Origin: Shewanella vesiculosa
GTDB taxonomy: Bacteria; Pseudomonadota; Gammaproteobacteria; Enterobacterales; Shewanellaceae
DNA: 64,000 nucleotides
Assembly (NCBI RefSeq): GCF_021560015.1
Contig: NZ_CP073588.1
Span: 4,076,501-4,140,500, forward strand
Reading direction: 5' to 3'
Below, piece by piece: positions 27,121 through 36,197 of the stretch (its first letter is position 1; each line of letters starts with the position of its first letter). The position numbers and the translations under genes are program-made. The notes under the pieces were generated by a model. It saw only the letters and a program-made list of their open reading frames with translations, was not told the DNA's origin and did no database searches.

Positions 27121-29214
27121 ATGCTTAAGCGAATCATACCCTTATGTATAGCGAGTGCGATAACTATGGCAATACCTGTTCATGCAGAAGAAGATAAATA
27201 TATTTGGTTAGAAGATGTTGAAGGCGCTAAGCCAATGGAATGGGTTAAGCAGCAAAATAGCTTATCTGCTACCCATATTAAGGCTTATCCAGGTTTTGAT
27301 AAATTAGTCGCCAACAGCTTAGATATTTTAAACGATAAAGCCCGTATTCCTTATGCAACTCGTATTGGCGATTATTTGTATAACTTTTGGAAAGATGAAA
27401 CCCACGAGCGTGGCATTTATCGGCGAACTACGTTAGCAGAATATGCTAAAGCCGAACCTAAGTGGGAAACCGTGCTCGATATCGATGCCCTTGGTAAAGC
27501 TGAGGAAGTTAATTGGGTTTTCAAAGGTATTGAATGCCAATATCCACAGAACGAGCGCTGTTTTGTTTCATTATCTCGTGGTGGTGCTGACGCTGCTGAA
27601 GTGCGCGAATTTGATTTAACAACGAAAGCCTTTGTCGATAGTGCTCAAAAGCCATTTTTGTTGGCCGAAGCAAAGTCGATGCTAAGCTGGATTGATAAAG
27701 ACACTGTGTTTGTTGGTACTGATTTTGGCGATGCGCAAAGCATGACCGACTCTGGTTACCCAAGTGTGGTTAAATTGTGGAAGCGCGGCACTCCTTTATC
27801 TGCCGCTAAATTGGTCTTTAGAGGGGATAAAAAGTCAGTAGCCGTGTCGGGTTATGTGATGTTCGATGATAAAACCCCACTCAATATCGTCACAGAAAGC
27901 TTAACCTTCTACACCGCTAAACATTATGTCTATCAAGATAGTCAGTTAGTGTCGCTGCCTATTCCTGAAGATGCCGATTTGAAAGGTTACTTTAAAGGTC
28001 AGCTATATATTGAGCTAAAAAGCGATTTAGTCACCTCAAAGGGTACGTTCAAACAAGGTGCCATTGTTTATACACCAGTTGATAAGCTCATTGCGCAAAA
28101 ACCTGAGTTTAGTGAACTGGTATCGCCAACTGCGAACGCTTCAATTTCACAAGTAGCATTTAGTCAGAATGCTATTTTTGTGACTTGGCTGGATGATGTA
28201 AAAAGTAAACTCGTCCGATACATGCAAAACGATAAAGGTGAGTGGCAAAGCAAGCCGGTACCATTTGAAGCCAATGGCACCTTAAGTGTGTTTGATGTAG
28301 AACGCGATAGTGATGACTTTTTTGTTAATTACACCAGCTTTTTAGAACCCGCCAGTTTATATCGCTTAAATGGCGCGAGCTTAAAAGCCGATAAAATTAA
28401 AGCCATGCCGCAACAATTTGACGCTAATAAATTTGTCACCCAGCAGTACTTTGTTAAGTCAAAAGACGGCACTAATGTACCTTATTTTGTGGTGATGGCT
28501 AAAGACATCAAACTCGATAGCAGTAACCCTACATTACTTTACGGTTATGGCGGTTTTGAAGTGTCGCGTTTGCCAGCCTATTCGGCCACTATTGGTAAAA
28601 ACTGGTTAGAGCAGGGCGGTGTTTATGTACTGGCTAACATTCGTGGTGGTGGTGAATATGGTCCTGCTTGGCACCAAGCAGCATTGAAGCAAAATCGTCA
28701 TAAAGCGTATGAAGATTTTGAAGCCATTGCCGAAGACCTAATTGCTCGCAAGATTACTTCAAGCAAACATCTTGGTATTCAAGGTGGCAGTAATGGTGGT
28801 TTGTTAATGGGAGCTGCCTTTACCCGTCGTCCTGAGCTCTATAACGCAGTCGTGTGCCAAGTGCCATTGTTGGACATGAAGCGTTATAACAAATTACTGG
28901 CTGGTGCTAGTTGGATGGGCGAATACGGTAATCCTGATATTCCTGAAGAGTGGGCATACATTAAAACCTATTCTCCATATCATAATTTAAAACAAGGGGT
29001 TAAATACCCTAAAGTGTTTTTTACCACCTCAACACGCGACGATCGGGTTCACCCTGGACATGCGCGTAAAATGGTCGCAAAAATGGAAGATATGGGCATA
29101 GATGTGTTGTACTACGAAAATATTGAAGGCGGCCATGCTGGCGCGGCCGACAATACCCAAGCCGCTCAGTTAAGCTCAATGGTTTACGCTTACTTAATGC
29201 AGCAACTTCGTTAA
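27121..29214 (+). CDS. Prolyl oligopeptidase family (S9A) serine peptidase
   Basis: 697 residues with a signal peptide (cleavage near VHAEE, about residue 22), so probably periplasmic. A beta-propeller occupies about 75-420. The C-terminal alpha/beta-hydrolase domain (about 440-697) has the nucleophile motif GGSNGG with Ser557, the Asp of TSTRDDRVHPGHARK near 641 and the His of EGGHAG near 673. It would cut short peptides after proline. RBS AAGGAAA is present and the gene is followed by its own terminator. Confidence 0.92.
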   Translation: MLKRIIPLCIASAITMAIPVHAEEDKYIWLEDVEGAKPMEWVKQQNSLSATHIKAYPGFDKLVANSLDILNDKARIPYATRIGDYLYNFWKDETHERGIYRRTTLAEYAKAEPKWETVLDIDALGKAEEVNWVFKGIECQYPQNERCFVSLSRGGADAAEVREFDLTTKAFVDSAQKPFLLAEAKSMLSWIDKDTVFVGTDFGDAQSMTDSGYPSVVKLWKRGTPLSAAKLVFRGDKKSVAVSGYVMFDDKTPLNIVTESLTFYTAKHYVYQDSQLVSLPIPEDADLKGYFKGQLYIELKSDLVTSKGTFKQGAIVYTPVDKLIAQKPEFSELVSPTANASISQVAFSQNAIFVTWLDDVKSKLVRYMQNDKGEWQSKPVPFEANGTLSVFDVERDSDDFFVNYTSFLEPASLYRLNGASLKADKIKAMPQQFDANKFVTQQYFVKSKDGTNVPYFVVMAKDIKLDSSNPTLLYGYGGFEVSRLPAYSATIGKNWLEQGGVYVLANIRGGGEYGPAWHQAALKQNRHKAYEDFEAIAEDLIARKITSSKHLGIQGGSNGGLLMGAAFTRRPELYNAVVCQVPLLDMKRYNKLLAGASWMGEYGNPDIPEEWAYIKTYSPYHNLKQGVKYPKVFFTTSTRDDRVHPGHARKMVAKMEDMGIDVLYYENIEGGHAGAADNTQAAQLSSMVYAYLMQQLR

Positions 29215-29237
29215 ATATAGTCGCTCTGTGATGAGTA

Positions 29238-29271
29238 AAAAGGGTTTCAGCAGTGCTGAAACCCTTTTTTT
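29238..29271 (+). terminator. Terminator of the S9 peptidase gene
   Basis: Stem AAGGGTTTCAGCA / TGCTGAAACCCTT with a 1-nt centre, followed by a T run. Confidence 0.92.
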
Positions 29272-29332
29272 GTGTCTGACATTGATATGACTCGGCTCGA
29301 AACTCCGCATGTCTCAGTCGTACTCTTTTATG

Positions 29333-29362
29333 ATAAAAAGAGCCGCAGTGTAGTGCTGCGGC
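29333..29362 (-). terminator. Terminator of the cytochrome-lipoprotein operon
   Basis: On the minus strand CCGCAG-N7-CTGCGG is followed by CTCTTTTTAT. Located about 70 bp after the lipoprotein stop. Confidence 0.75.
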
Positions 29363-29433
29363 AAAATAGCCTGAAGCTAATTGCAAGGGTGCTATTCTCG
29401 CCATTAGCTAGGGGGAGGCTAAATGACGATGAA

Positions 29434-30003
29434 TTAATCTGCACTTATCAATTCAATTGCATTACTGGCAAGCGAGCCCTTAATTTGAATCGCAACCTTA
29501 TAAATCATTGCGGCATTGGCCGATGCTTTACTTTGTAAGTCGAGGTCACTGACATTAAAAGTATATTTACCCGCAGTATCGGTTGCTTCTAATGTTCCGC
29601 TACAACTATCACTCCCTGCACCATCGCATTGATAGCTTTGAGTGACATGCCAACGTTTCCAAGCCTTAGGTTTTATCGATAGCGATGCTGGATCAGGAAA
29701 GCCAAAATAGACGATATCGTAATTGGCTACATCAATGAGGGCTTCGCCGTCATTATTGGCGACCGTGAATAATAGCGAGCCAGTGGTAGCATTAAATGTA
29801 TCCAGGGTAACAACTACGCTGCTTGCATCATCAATACTAATGCCATCAAGAACTGGTGGTACAACAACTACTGGCGGTGTCACCACTGGCGGTACAACCA
29901 CCACAGGGGGATCAATAACCGCTACATCGTCATCATTGTCACTATTACAGCCAAAGATTAGCAATGAACTGGCTAATATAGCGCTAAGATATTTAACATT
30001 CAT
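29434..30003 (-). CDS. Lipoprotein with proline/valine linker, next to split-Soret-like cytochrome
   Basis: 189 residues from the second Met at 30003 (a Met directly upstream at 30006 is also possible). Lipoprotein signal ends SLLIFGC (Cys about 19). An unusual PPVVVVPPVVTPPVVVVPP linker follows, then a soluble beta-rich domain with one Cys pair (YQCDGAGSDSC). It follows the cytochrome gene by about 10 bp, so the two form an operon and the lipoprotein may hold or orient the cytochrome at a membrane. No named family recognised. Confidence 0.75.
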   Translation of the reverse strand: MNVKYLSAILASSLLIFGCNSDNDDDVAVIDPPVVVVPPVVTPPVVVVPPVLDGISIDDASSVVVTLDTFNATTGSLLFTVANNDGEALIDVANYDIVYFGFPDPASLSIKPKAWKRWHVTQSYQCDGAGSDSCSGTLEATDTAGKYTFNVSDLDLQSKASANAAMIYKVAIQIKGSLASNAIELISAD

Positions 30004-30013
30004 CATGCGCTCC

Positions 30014-30844
30014 TTAATTGTAATGTCCGGTATGGCAGGTCGTGCATTCCATGTCGCTTTTCACACTGGCAGCAGAGCCCATCGTTTCGGTGACACCATG
30101 GCATGATTGACATGCTTGGGTTGTCGCCGATGGTTTCGCTTCTGCTAATACCGAAATATCCTCGCCGCCATGAGCTCGATTCAATAGATCGACAATGTAA
30201 TAAGCCATAGTGGCAGATAGGCGTTTACAGCGTTCACCTTTTAATGCGAAAGGCTTTCCTGATGCCGCAGACCAATTACTAATGGATGAATGGCACAATG
30301 GGCTGTTAGCAATAGATGTTGCCCCCACTTCTAATGATTTTTCGGCTGTAGAGCCTATCCCTGCAATGAACTCAGCTGAAGATAAAGGCAAATCGTTGGT
30401 TTCATAGTAACGGAATGAAGCCCCAATAATCGCGTTGTTTTGGCCATTAATATCATCAAGAATGTTGATCAGCATGCCTGCTGCATTTAAGTTACCGCAA
30501 AGAGTACCTTGGCCTACCACGCCAGCCCAACCGTAGCCGGCTAATGCTGTTGGGATAGTCGCAAACTTGTCAGCATCAATACTGGCCGATACCGCGAGCA
30601 TAGTCACAATGGCGTGAAAGACTTGGTGCATACAACCGCCGCCAGTTTCATAGGCTAGCTTGGCAGTAGCCATGGCATCTAACGGTGCATATTTGAGTTT
30701 TTCTCCTAACGCTAAACGGTAGTTTCCATCTGCATCTGTAGCAGCAAATGCTGATGTACCTAAGAGGGTTGCCCCGGCTGCGGCAGTGCTTAATCCAATT
30801 ATTTTTGTTAATGCTTGACGTCGATTTATGCTCATTTTGATCAC
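30014..30844 (-). CDS. Split-Soret-type dihaem cytochrome c with Tat signal
   Basis: 276 residues. Twin-arginine signal (INRRQALTKIIGL), then AFA-type cleavage near residue 34. The central part carries the spaced cysteines of the C_GCAxxG_C_C redox family (GGGCMHQVFHA, QGTLCGNLNAAGML, NSPLCHSS, GERCKR). The C-terminal ~40 residues have two c-haem sites, CQSCH and CTTCH. This combination is that of the split-Soret cytochrome of Desulfovibrio. Predicted periplasmic electron carrier. The first in-frame Met (30844) or the one at 30835 could start it. Physiological partner unknown. Confidence 0.8.
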   Translation of the reverse strand: MIKMSINRRQALTKIIGLSTAAAGATLLGTSAFAATDADGNYRLALGEKLKYAPLDAMATAKLAYETGGGCMHQVFHAIVTMLAVSASIDADKFATIPTALAGYGWAGVVGQGTLCGNLNAAGMLINILDDINGQNNAIIGASFRYYETNDLPLSSAEFIAGIGSTAEKSLEVGATSIANSPLCHSSISNWSAASGKPFALKGERCKRLSATMAYYIVDLLNRAHGGEDISVLAEAKPSATTQACQSCHGVTETMGSAASVKSDMECTTCHTGHYN

Positions 30845-31299
30845 CCTTATATCATCATTATTGTTGTGTTTAAGCGCTATGACTTCATATGGCTTAGGCT
30901 TATTGTCATATTTTTGCTAGTCGGAATATCGACAGCAACTTGATGACCTAACGATAAGCAATGGGGCGATTAAAGGTGTGATTTATGCCAGATAAAACGG
31001 CTTTTAAAATAATGTTCAATTGAGTGAATAAACTTGAACTTTGAAGACTAACTCGCCACAAAAAAAAGCCGTATTTTGTGACAGAAGTCTGATCATTTAT
31101 AGGATTTACGTACATTTATCTGAGTATTTATTGAAATTAACTGTATGAAATGATGTGACAAATATCGCAATTACATTAATTTTGACCGCTATTAATTACA
31201 AAGAATAAGGAATTAAAGCGTGAAGATAGCAGGATCACAGATTTTATAAGATTTTCTGCATACACTTTAGCCATTATGTGAAGTATTGAGGCAGTTGGT
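30845..31299. other. Divergent intergenic region, cytochrome versus ToxR-like regulator
   Basis: 455 bp between two divergent starts. It contains a CRP-like site at 31154-31169 and AT-rich stretches. No gene was recognised. Confidence 0.5.
31154..31169. promoter_or_regulatory. CRP-like site TGTGA-N6-TCGCA
   Basis: TGTGACAAATATCGCA matches the CRP consensus TGTGA-N6-TCACA at nine of ten positions. It lies between the cytochrome and regulator genes. CRP controls anaerobic respiration in Shewanella (established), so the site is plausible but not proven. Confidence 0.45.
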
Positions 31300-32097
31300 A
31301 TGCAATTGGGCCATTGCAGGTTTGATAGCGATAAAGGTGAGCTGATCAATCAGGAAAGTGGTCTGGTGTGGTCTCTTCCCAGAGCAGAGTTACATGTACT
31401 GAGATTATTAGTCGAGTATCAAGGCAAAGTCGTTGCTAAACCTATATTAGAGTCTGGCCATAAAGACGGTTCACATCTTAGTTCAGCGTCTGTTGCCAGA
31501 GCTATTTTTACATTGCGCTCATTTCTTGGGCCGCAACATGAAACGCTTATTGAGACAGTAAAAGGCCAAGGTTATTTGCTCAGGCATCACCGTGCCCGCA
31601 AAGAAACCCGTTACCAACGAAGACGTTTTACCATCAAATCTTTACCAGTATTGCTGGTGGTCATAAGCCTTTTTAGTGTATTGCTGCTTAGTCTATGGTG
31701 GTTTAATCGGCTTGGGCCCTCAATCAGTCCGACTATGCCGCTGAGTATCGACACGGTAACCTTGGATTCTGGTCAGCAAGTTGAAATGATTTTATATTCG
31801 CCCTCAAACACTAATAATGAGTTGTTGATTGCTCAAGGGCAGCTGCTCACTCAGAGTCTATTACATTGTCATGAGACAGTATGGAATAAAGTCTTTCTAT
31901 CTTTATCTCACGATAAGCAGGTACTGAATATTACCTTCAGAGGCGACTATTTTGGCCAGTCGATTATTCGTAACATCAAAATTAGCGATTTGCGCCAACC
32001 CAAGCGTTTTATCAATCCAGAGTGGCTTAAACAGGTGAGTATTTGTGATTCGTCACCAGTCCAGATCGCCTCTTCGCATCAATCTTGGAGGCGTTAG
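31300..32097 (+). CDS. ToxR/CadC-like membrane transcriptional regulator
   Basis: 265 residues. N-terminal winged helix of the OmpR/ToxR type (about 1-100), with LPRAELHVLRLLVEYQGKVV and SVARAIFTLRSFLG, ending in the wing TVKGQGYLL. One membrane segment at about 112-133 (LPVLLVVISLFSVLLLSLWWF), then a periplasmic domain with two Cys. Such proteins sense signals outside the inner membrane and bind DNA inside. The next gene (start 32102) is a single-pass membrane protein, as in ToxRS and TcpPH pairs. GAGGCAG precedes the ATG. Confidence 0.85.
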   Translation: MQLGHCRFDSDKGELINQESGLVWSLPRAELHVLRLLVEYQGKVVAKPILESGHKDGSHLSSASVARAIFTLRSFLGPQHETLIETVKGQGYLLRHHRARKETRYQRRRFTIKSLPVLLVVISLFSVLLLSLWWFNRLGPSISPTMPLSIDTVTLDSGQQVEMILYSPSNTNNELLIAQGQLLTQSLLHCHETVWNKVFLSLSHDKQVLNITFRGDYFGQSIIRNIKISDLRQPKRFINPEWLKQVSICDSSPVQIASSHQSWRR

Positions 32098-32101
32098 CAT
32101 A

Positions 32102-32620
32102 ATGGCAAGAAAAGGGTTATGGCTTATCAACAGTGTTATTTTGCTGTGTTTACTGGCTTGTATTGGGACTATTTACTCGCTCACATCTAAGGCGCCGAAT
32201 TTTATGCTGAGTTGCAGTTCCGAACTGTTTAATCATCAAGCTGGCGAGGCAGACCATAATCATTACTTATTAGTTGATTTGGTCTCTAAAGATGGCTTGG
32301 CGCAAATTAACTATCGTTATTTCGACTTGTCCGGTAACTCTGCCGGAACGTTAGCGATGACTGGAAAAGTGAACCGAATTGATACTCAAAGGCAAATATA
32401 CGATATTTCAGTGACCACAAAACAAGAGTATTTAGGCAGTAAAAATGTTTATAAACCAGAGCATTATGAGTATCTATCGTATGTTAGTGGCATTAATTTA
32501 AATAAGAACGGTATGCATTCATTAACTATTCAGGTGCTAGAACGTGATGAGGCAAAAGACTATGCAGTGGTATTGTTTAAGCCTAGTAATACCGTATGTG
32601 GGTGTCGTTTAGTCAATTAA
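32102..32620 (+). CDS. Membrane partner protein of the ToxR-like regulator
   Basis: 172 residues from ATG 32102, chosen because GGAGG lies at about 32085-32090; the frame is open back to 32045 inside the regulator gene. One N-terminal membrane segment (about 8-27, LINSVILLCLLACIGTIYSL), then a periplasmic domain of beta-strand character with Cys near residues 37 and 166-168. Only 4 bp separate it from the regulator stop, implying translational coupling and a ToxS/TcpH-like supporting role, which is inference from layout. No sequence family recognised. Confidence 0.7.
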   Translation: MARKGLWLINSVILLCLLACIGTIYSLTSKAPNFMLSCSSELFNHQAGEADHNHYLLVDLVSKDGLAQINYRYFDLSGNSAGTLAMTGKVNRIDTQRQIYDISVTTKQEYLGSKNVYKPEHYEYLSYVSGINLNKNGMHSLTIQVLERDEAKDYAVVLFKPSNTVCGCRLVN

Positions 32621-32677
32621 AGCCAATCTAACAGACCGAGACATAGCATCGGCCTATTAGGTTAGGTGTTGTATTTT

Positions 32678-33274
32678 TTATACTTTTATCGAATTTAACC
32701 TTACTTTTGGGGTGTGCGTTAACTCACCAACGGGCAAAATAGTACGCCCGTATTCGGCATTCAACACTTGCGCCATCGCAAAGTAAATAGCGCTTGCACC
32801 ACAGAAAATACCTTCAAATCCGGCAATAGTGCCAAGCAATGCATTATCAGTAAAATCGCGCGCAGCCAGTAAGAAAAACAATATGGTTAATGAGCCAAAT
32901 ATTACTTGTTTTGCTCGAGGGTAGCGTAACGAACCCACAAACATAAAGGCTGTAAATGTGCCCCACAGGGTTAAATACCAGCCCATAAAGTGTGCTGGAC
33001 TGGCCGCTACCCCCATATTAGGCATTAAAATAATCCCCACTAAGGTTAACCAAAATAAGCCGTATGAGGTAAATGCCGTAGTACCAAAGGTATCGCCCCG
33101 CATAAAGCACATTATGCCGACAATCACTTGGCCAATGCCTCCGTAAAAGATCCCCATTGCGAGGATCATCGAGTCAATGGGGAAATAGCCAGCATTATGA
33201 ATGTTGAGCAGTATGGTGGTCATGCCAAAGCCCATTAATCCTAATGGTGCAGGATTCGCTAATTTTGTAACCAT
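32678..33274 (-). CDS. Acetate uptake transporter, SatP/YaaH (AceTr) family
   Basis: 198 residues with six membrane segments. The signature NPAPLGLMGFGMTT at the N-terminus defines the GPR1/FUN34/YaaH family, which imports acetate and succinate with protons; FEGIFCGASAIYFAMAQVLNAEYGR near the C-terminus also fits. Inner membrane. Single gene, convergent with the ToxR-partner gene. Confidence 0.92.
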   Translation of the reverse strand: MVTKLANPAPLGLMGFGMTTILLNIHNAGYFPIDSMILAMGIFYGGIGQVIVGIMCFMRGDTFGTTAFTSYGLFWLTLVGIILMPNMGVAASPAHFMGWYLTLWGTFTAFMFVGSLRYPRAKQVIFGSLTILFFLLAARDFTDNALLGTIAGFEGIFCGASAIYFAMAQVLNAEYGRTILPVGELTHTPKVRLNSIKV

Positions 33275-33912
33275 GATGTTTCCTTAATGGAAAAATGTAA
33301 CGACCAAATAACGTCGCTAGAGATTAATTTGTACCCCGATTGGGCAAGGCGCGCATTTTAGAGAAAGCTTCAGCGGGTAGCAATAAGTGACAGGGGAGCC
33401 ATGATGTTAGTAGTAATATGGATATTATTATTTAAAAACAATAACTTAGTATCATCTCGTGCGATGAGTGTGTTAAGTATATTAATATGTGAGTAATAAA
33501 CTATTTAAATTCAATTAGATACAGTAAACACTTTCAACTGGTGTGATATTATTCAAGTCGTTGCTATTGCTGTGATGGGCCTCAAATATAGGGCTAAACT
33601 GTTGTCAAATCGCCTAATGAAGTCGTTACTGCAACAGGCTAATTTGTGACGTAAGCAACACTAACTGATTAAGTTTGTAGCGGCTTGCAAAAACAATATT
33701 TACTGCAAATTAATCGTTAACCTCTGCTCGAATTAACGAATGGGATAAATGCGCTAAAGTCAGTATCTATGACCTATTTTGTACCAAACGTGTGATTTGT
33801 GCCCCAGACCACAGACTAAATTTCTACTGCTAGTTAGTCTGTGGTGAGGTGTTAACTAAAACTACATCAAATAGGCCAACATTATTTTGGTTTATTTATC
33901 ATCGGAGGTTAT
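33275..33912. other. Long intergenic region with a 12-bp inverted repeat
   Basis: 638 bp between divergent genes. A perfect inverted repeat stands at 33808-33845. The rest is AT-rich with no coding region longer than about 30 codons and no RNA gene that I can identify. Confidence 0.5.
33808..33845. repeat. Perfect 12-bp inverted repeat before the GcvR-like gene
   Basis: ACCACAGACTAA (33808-33819) and TTAGTCTGTGGT (33834-33845) around a 14-nt loop. No T run follows, and it is 68 bp before the ATG. It could be a leader hairpin or a regulator site. Confidence 0.7.
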
Positions 33913-34419
33913 ATGCAGCATAAGTTTATTACGACGGTCTTAGGGACTTTACAGCCCAATCTTTTGCAATCACTTGCTCAGGTAAGCCGTGAAATTGGCG
34001 CAAGTTGGGAGACCAGTAAAGTCATTAAACTCGATGGGCAATTTGTTGCAATGATGCGGGTGATGATAGATGCAGATAAAGAAACGCTATTAAAACAAAC
34101 ATTAGAGCAGAAGTTTAGCCAACTAACCTTTGTCTATGCTGAATTTGAAAGTGAAACGATACATTTTTCTCAAGAGTGTAAGCTCACTTTAGATTGCAGT
34201 GACCGTTCAGGGTTAACTCATGATATTAATGAAATTTTAGCGGATCTTGATGTCAGTGTTGATCACCAAGAATGCTACCGTGTGCAAGTAACCAGTTTAG
34301 GCAAAACGGTATATAGTGCCAAGATGACGTTAAGATTACCTGAGAATGTAACCATCGCGTTGTTAGTCTCTCAACTTGAAACCTTAAGCGACAATATTCG
34401 CATCGGCATAGAAGACTAA
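33913..34419 (+). CDS. GcvR-like tandem ACT domain regulator
   Basis: 168 residues forming two ACT domains (about 1-85 and 90-165). VLGTLQPNLLQSLAQVSREIGASW and LDCSDRSGLTHDINEILADLDVSV are the helix-1 regions of each repeat. This matches the glycine cleavage system repressor GcvR family, which works by binding another regulator (GcvA) rather than DNA. AGGAGG-like GGAGG stands 8 bp before the ATG. Whether it is the true GcvR or a paralogue cannot be told here. Confidence 0.8.
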   Translation: MQHKFITTVLGTLQPNLLQSLAQVSREIGASWETSKVIKLDGQFVAMMRVMIDADKETLLKQTLEQKFSQLTFVYAEFESETIHFSQECKLTLDCSDRSGLTHDINEILADLDVSVDHQECYRVQVTSLGKTVYSAKMTLRLPENVTIALLVSQLETLSDNIRIGIED

Positions 34420-34597
34420 AATACCTTGAACTAACGTCCACTATGGATTTAGCTCAAGGTGTAACCATCATATTGAAAATAAACATATAGCGAGAAAGAC
34501 GGTAGTTTTTTGAACCGTACTTGGCTTTAATCACTGCTTTTACCTTGGGGTAAGGCAGTGATGCTTTATTGACGGCATTGACGATTTTATTGGCTGT

Positions 34598-34640
34598 GTC
34601 TCATCAGCCAGGCTGCCAATGACAACCTGGTTGATGAGAC
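34598..34640. repeat. 15-bp inverted repeat between convergent genes
   Basis: GTCTCATCAGCCAGG (34598-34612) pairs with CCTGGTTGATGAGAC (34626-34640) with a single G-T mismatch. There is no adjacent T run, so it is not a classical terminator, though it may end transcripts or protect 3' ends. Confidence 0.6.
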
Positions 34641-34650
34641 TCTGCGGCAA

Positions 34651-35280
34651 TTACACCGTTGGACGGTGCAAATCAAAGCGTAATTCTTCAGCAATACCAT
34701 AATAAGTCGATGGGCCGCCGGCTCTAAATACCGGATCTGCTAATGCGGTTTGGTAGATACCTTCAGCGCTGAGTAAGTGCTTGTCAATGTGCACTGCCAC
34801 AACCTCTCCGAGCACTAACCAGCTATCAATTTTGTCACCATTTGCTGCCGTTAGTTGGATGCATTGCGACAGTTTACATTCGAAGCTAACAGGACTTTGT
34901 GCAATAAGATCGGCCTTAACAATATTACCTGCTATTGGCGTTAATCCGGCAAATTCAAATTCATCAGTACCATGAGGAAGTGCGGCAGATGTTTGATTCA
35001 TTTGTACTGCTAGGTTACGGGTAGTGAGGTTCCACACAAATTCGCCAGTTTCAACGATATTAGCCACGCTGTCTTTCCAGCCAACACTGGCAAAACCGAT
35101 AATTGGCGGATCATAGTTAAAACAGTTAAAGAAGCTATAAGGTGCAAGGTTGCGTTGGCCCTGAGCATTACGAGAAGAAATCCACCCTATTGGTCGCGGG
35201 CCTATAATGGCATTGAGTGGATTATGTGGCAGACCATGGCCTTTGCTTGGTTCATAAAAGTAGCGGTTATCAGTACTCAT
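34651..35280 (-). CDS. Flavin reductase family protein (FMN-binding)
   Basis: 209 residues with the split-barrel FMN-binding fold: the N-terminal segment NAIIGPRPIGWISSRNAQGQ and NLAPYSFFNCFNYDPPIIGF are typical of the DIM6/NTAB group. The C-terminus has WLVLGEVVAVHID. Cytoplasmic; it reduces or holds FMN for a partner, or acts on an unknown substrate. Single gene. Confidence 0.87.
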   Translation of the reverse strand: MSTDNRYFYEPSKGHGLPHNPLNAIIGPRPIGWISSRNAQGQRNLAPYSFFNCFNYDPPIIGFASVGWKDSVANIVETGEFVWNLTTRNLAVQMNQTSAALPHGTDEFEFAGLTPIAGNIVKADLIAQSPVSFECKLSQCIQLTAANGDKIDSWLVLGEVVAVHIDKHLLSAEGIYQTALADPVFRAGGPSTYYGIAEELRFDLHRPTV

Positions 35281-35419
35281 ATCTTACCTTGTTTTATTGT
35301 TAAACGTGTCTGATGGTATCAAGTAGGTTAATGGCAATAATATCAGTAAATCAGCCCCATTAAATTCATACTATCAGATCCATATGATGACTTTATTAGC
35401 CTAATGGTGACCTTTACTA

Positions 35420-36197
35420 TCACGGGTTAAATGCCGTCCATAGTAATCGCAAACCAACGATGATCATTAAGCTAAGAATGATTTTTTTAAACTGTTTGTC
35501 GTTAAATTTATCCTGGATGCGTAGTCCCAATTTTACGCCAATCCAAGCGATAGGCGCTAACGATGCCGAGATTAATAAATTGCTCAGGTTAATTTGCCCC
35601 AACATACTATAGGGAATTAACTTAACTAAATTTATCACCGCAAAAAAACACTACGGCAGTTCCCAAGTATTCTGTTTTAGCTAAACGCAGTGGGATCAGA
35701 TAGGCATTTAATGGTGGTCCTCCCGCATGGGCAACAAAGCTGGTAAAGCCTGCAATGGTGCCGCACATTCTACCAATTAGCGCGGATGGTTTTCGTTGTG
35801 ACCATTCACCTAATGTGAGGCCGTAGATGCCAAACCCTAATGAAATCACGCCAAGTATACCGCGTAAGTATTGTTCATTAAGTTGATCAAATAATAGATA
35901 AGCCACCACAATACCAACGATAGCAGCAGGCAATAAAATCCACAGTTGTGCTGTATTTTGTTTCCCCCACCACGAGCGTACACTTAAAAAGTCCATATAA
36001 ACGAGCAAGGGTAGCATCACTGCCGCAGCGGTTGCGGGGCTAATCGCTAATGCTAATAACGGCACTGTTAACCCGCCAGCACCGCCAGCAAAACCTGATT
36101 TTGACATACCTGTGATTAATACTGCTGGAATAGCCACTAACCAAAATAATGGATCTGTTAACACCGACACTCCTGCGCCAATCATGATTATTGGCAA
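35420..36197 (-). pseudogene. TSUP (TauE/SafE) family permease, frameshifted
   Basis: About 259 residues and seven to eight membrane segments when repaired. The N-terminal frame (ATG 36197) has the family segment ITGMSKSGFAGGAGGLTVPLLAL and reaches GTAVVFF. An A7 run on the plus strand (35642-35648) then shifts it out of frame, and the other frame continues FAVINLVKLIPYSMLGQINL to the stop at 35420. With one base fewer the protein is complete. TSUP proteins carry sulphite, sulphoacetate or similar anions. The indel is in a homopolymer, so sequencing error is possible. Confidence 0.85.

Noticed and set aside
33401..33500. Short ATG-initiated frame in the long gap before the GcvR-like gene
   Set aside because: Only about 31 codons, with no ribosome site and no recognisable sequence.
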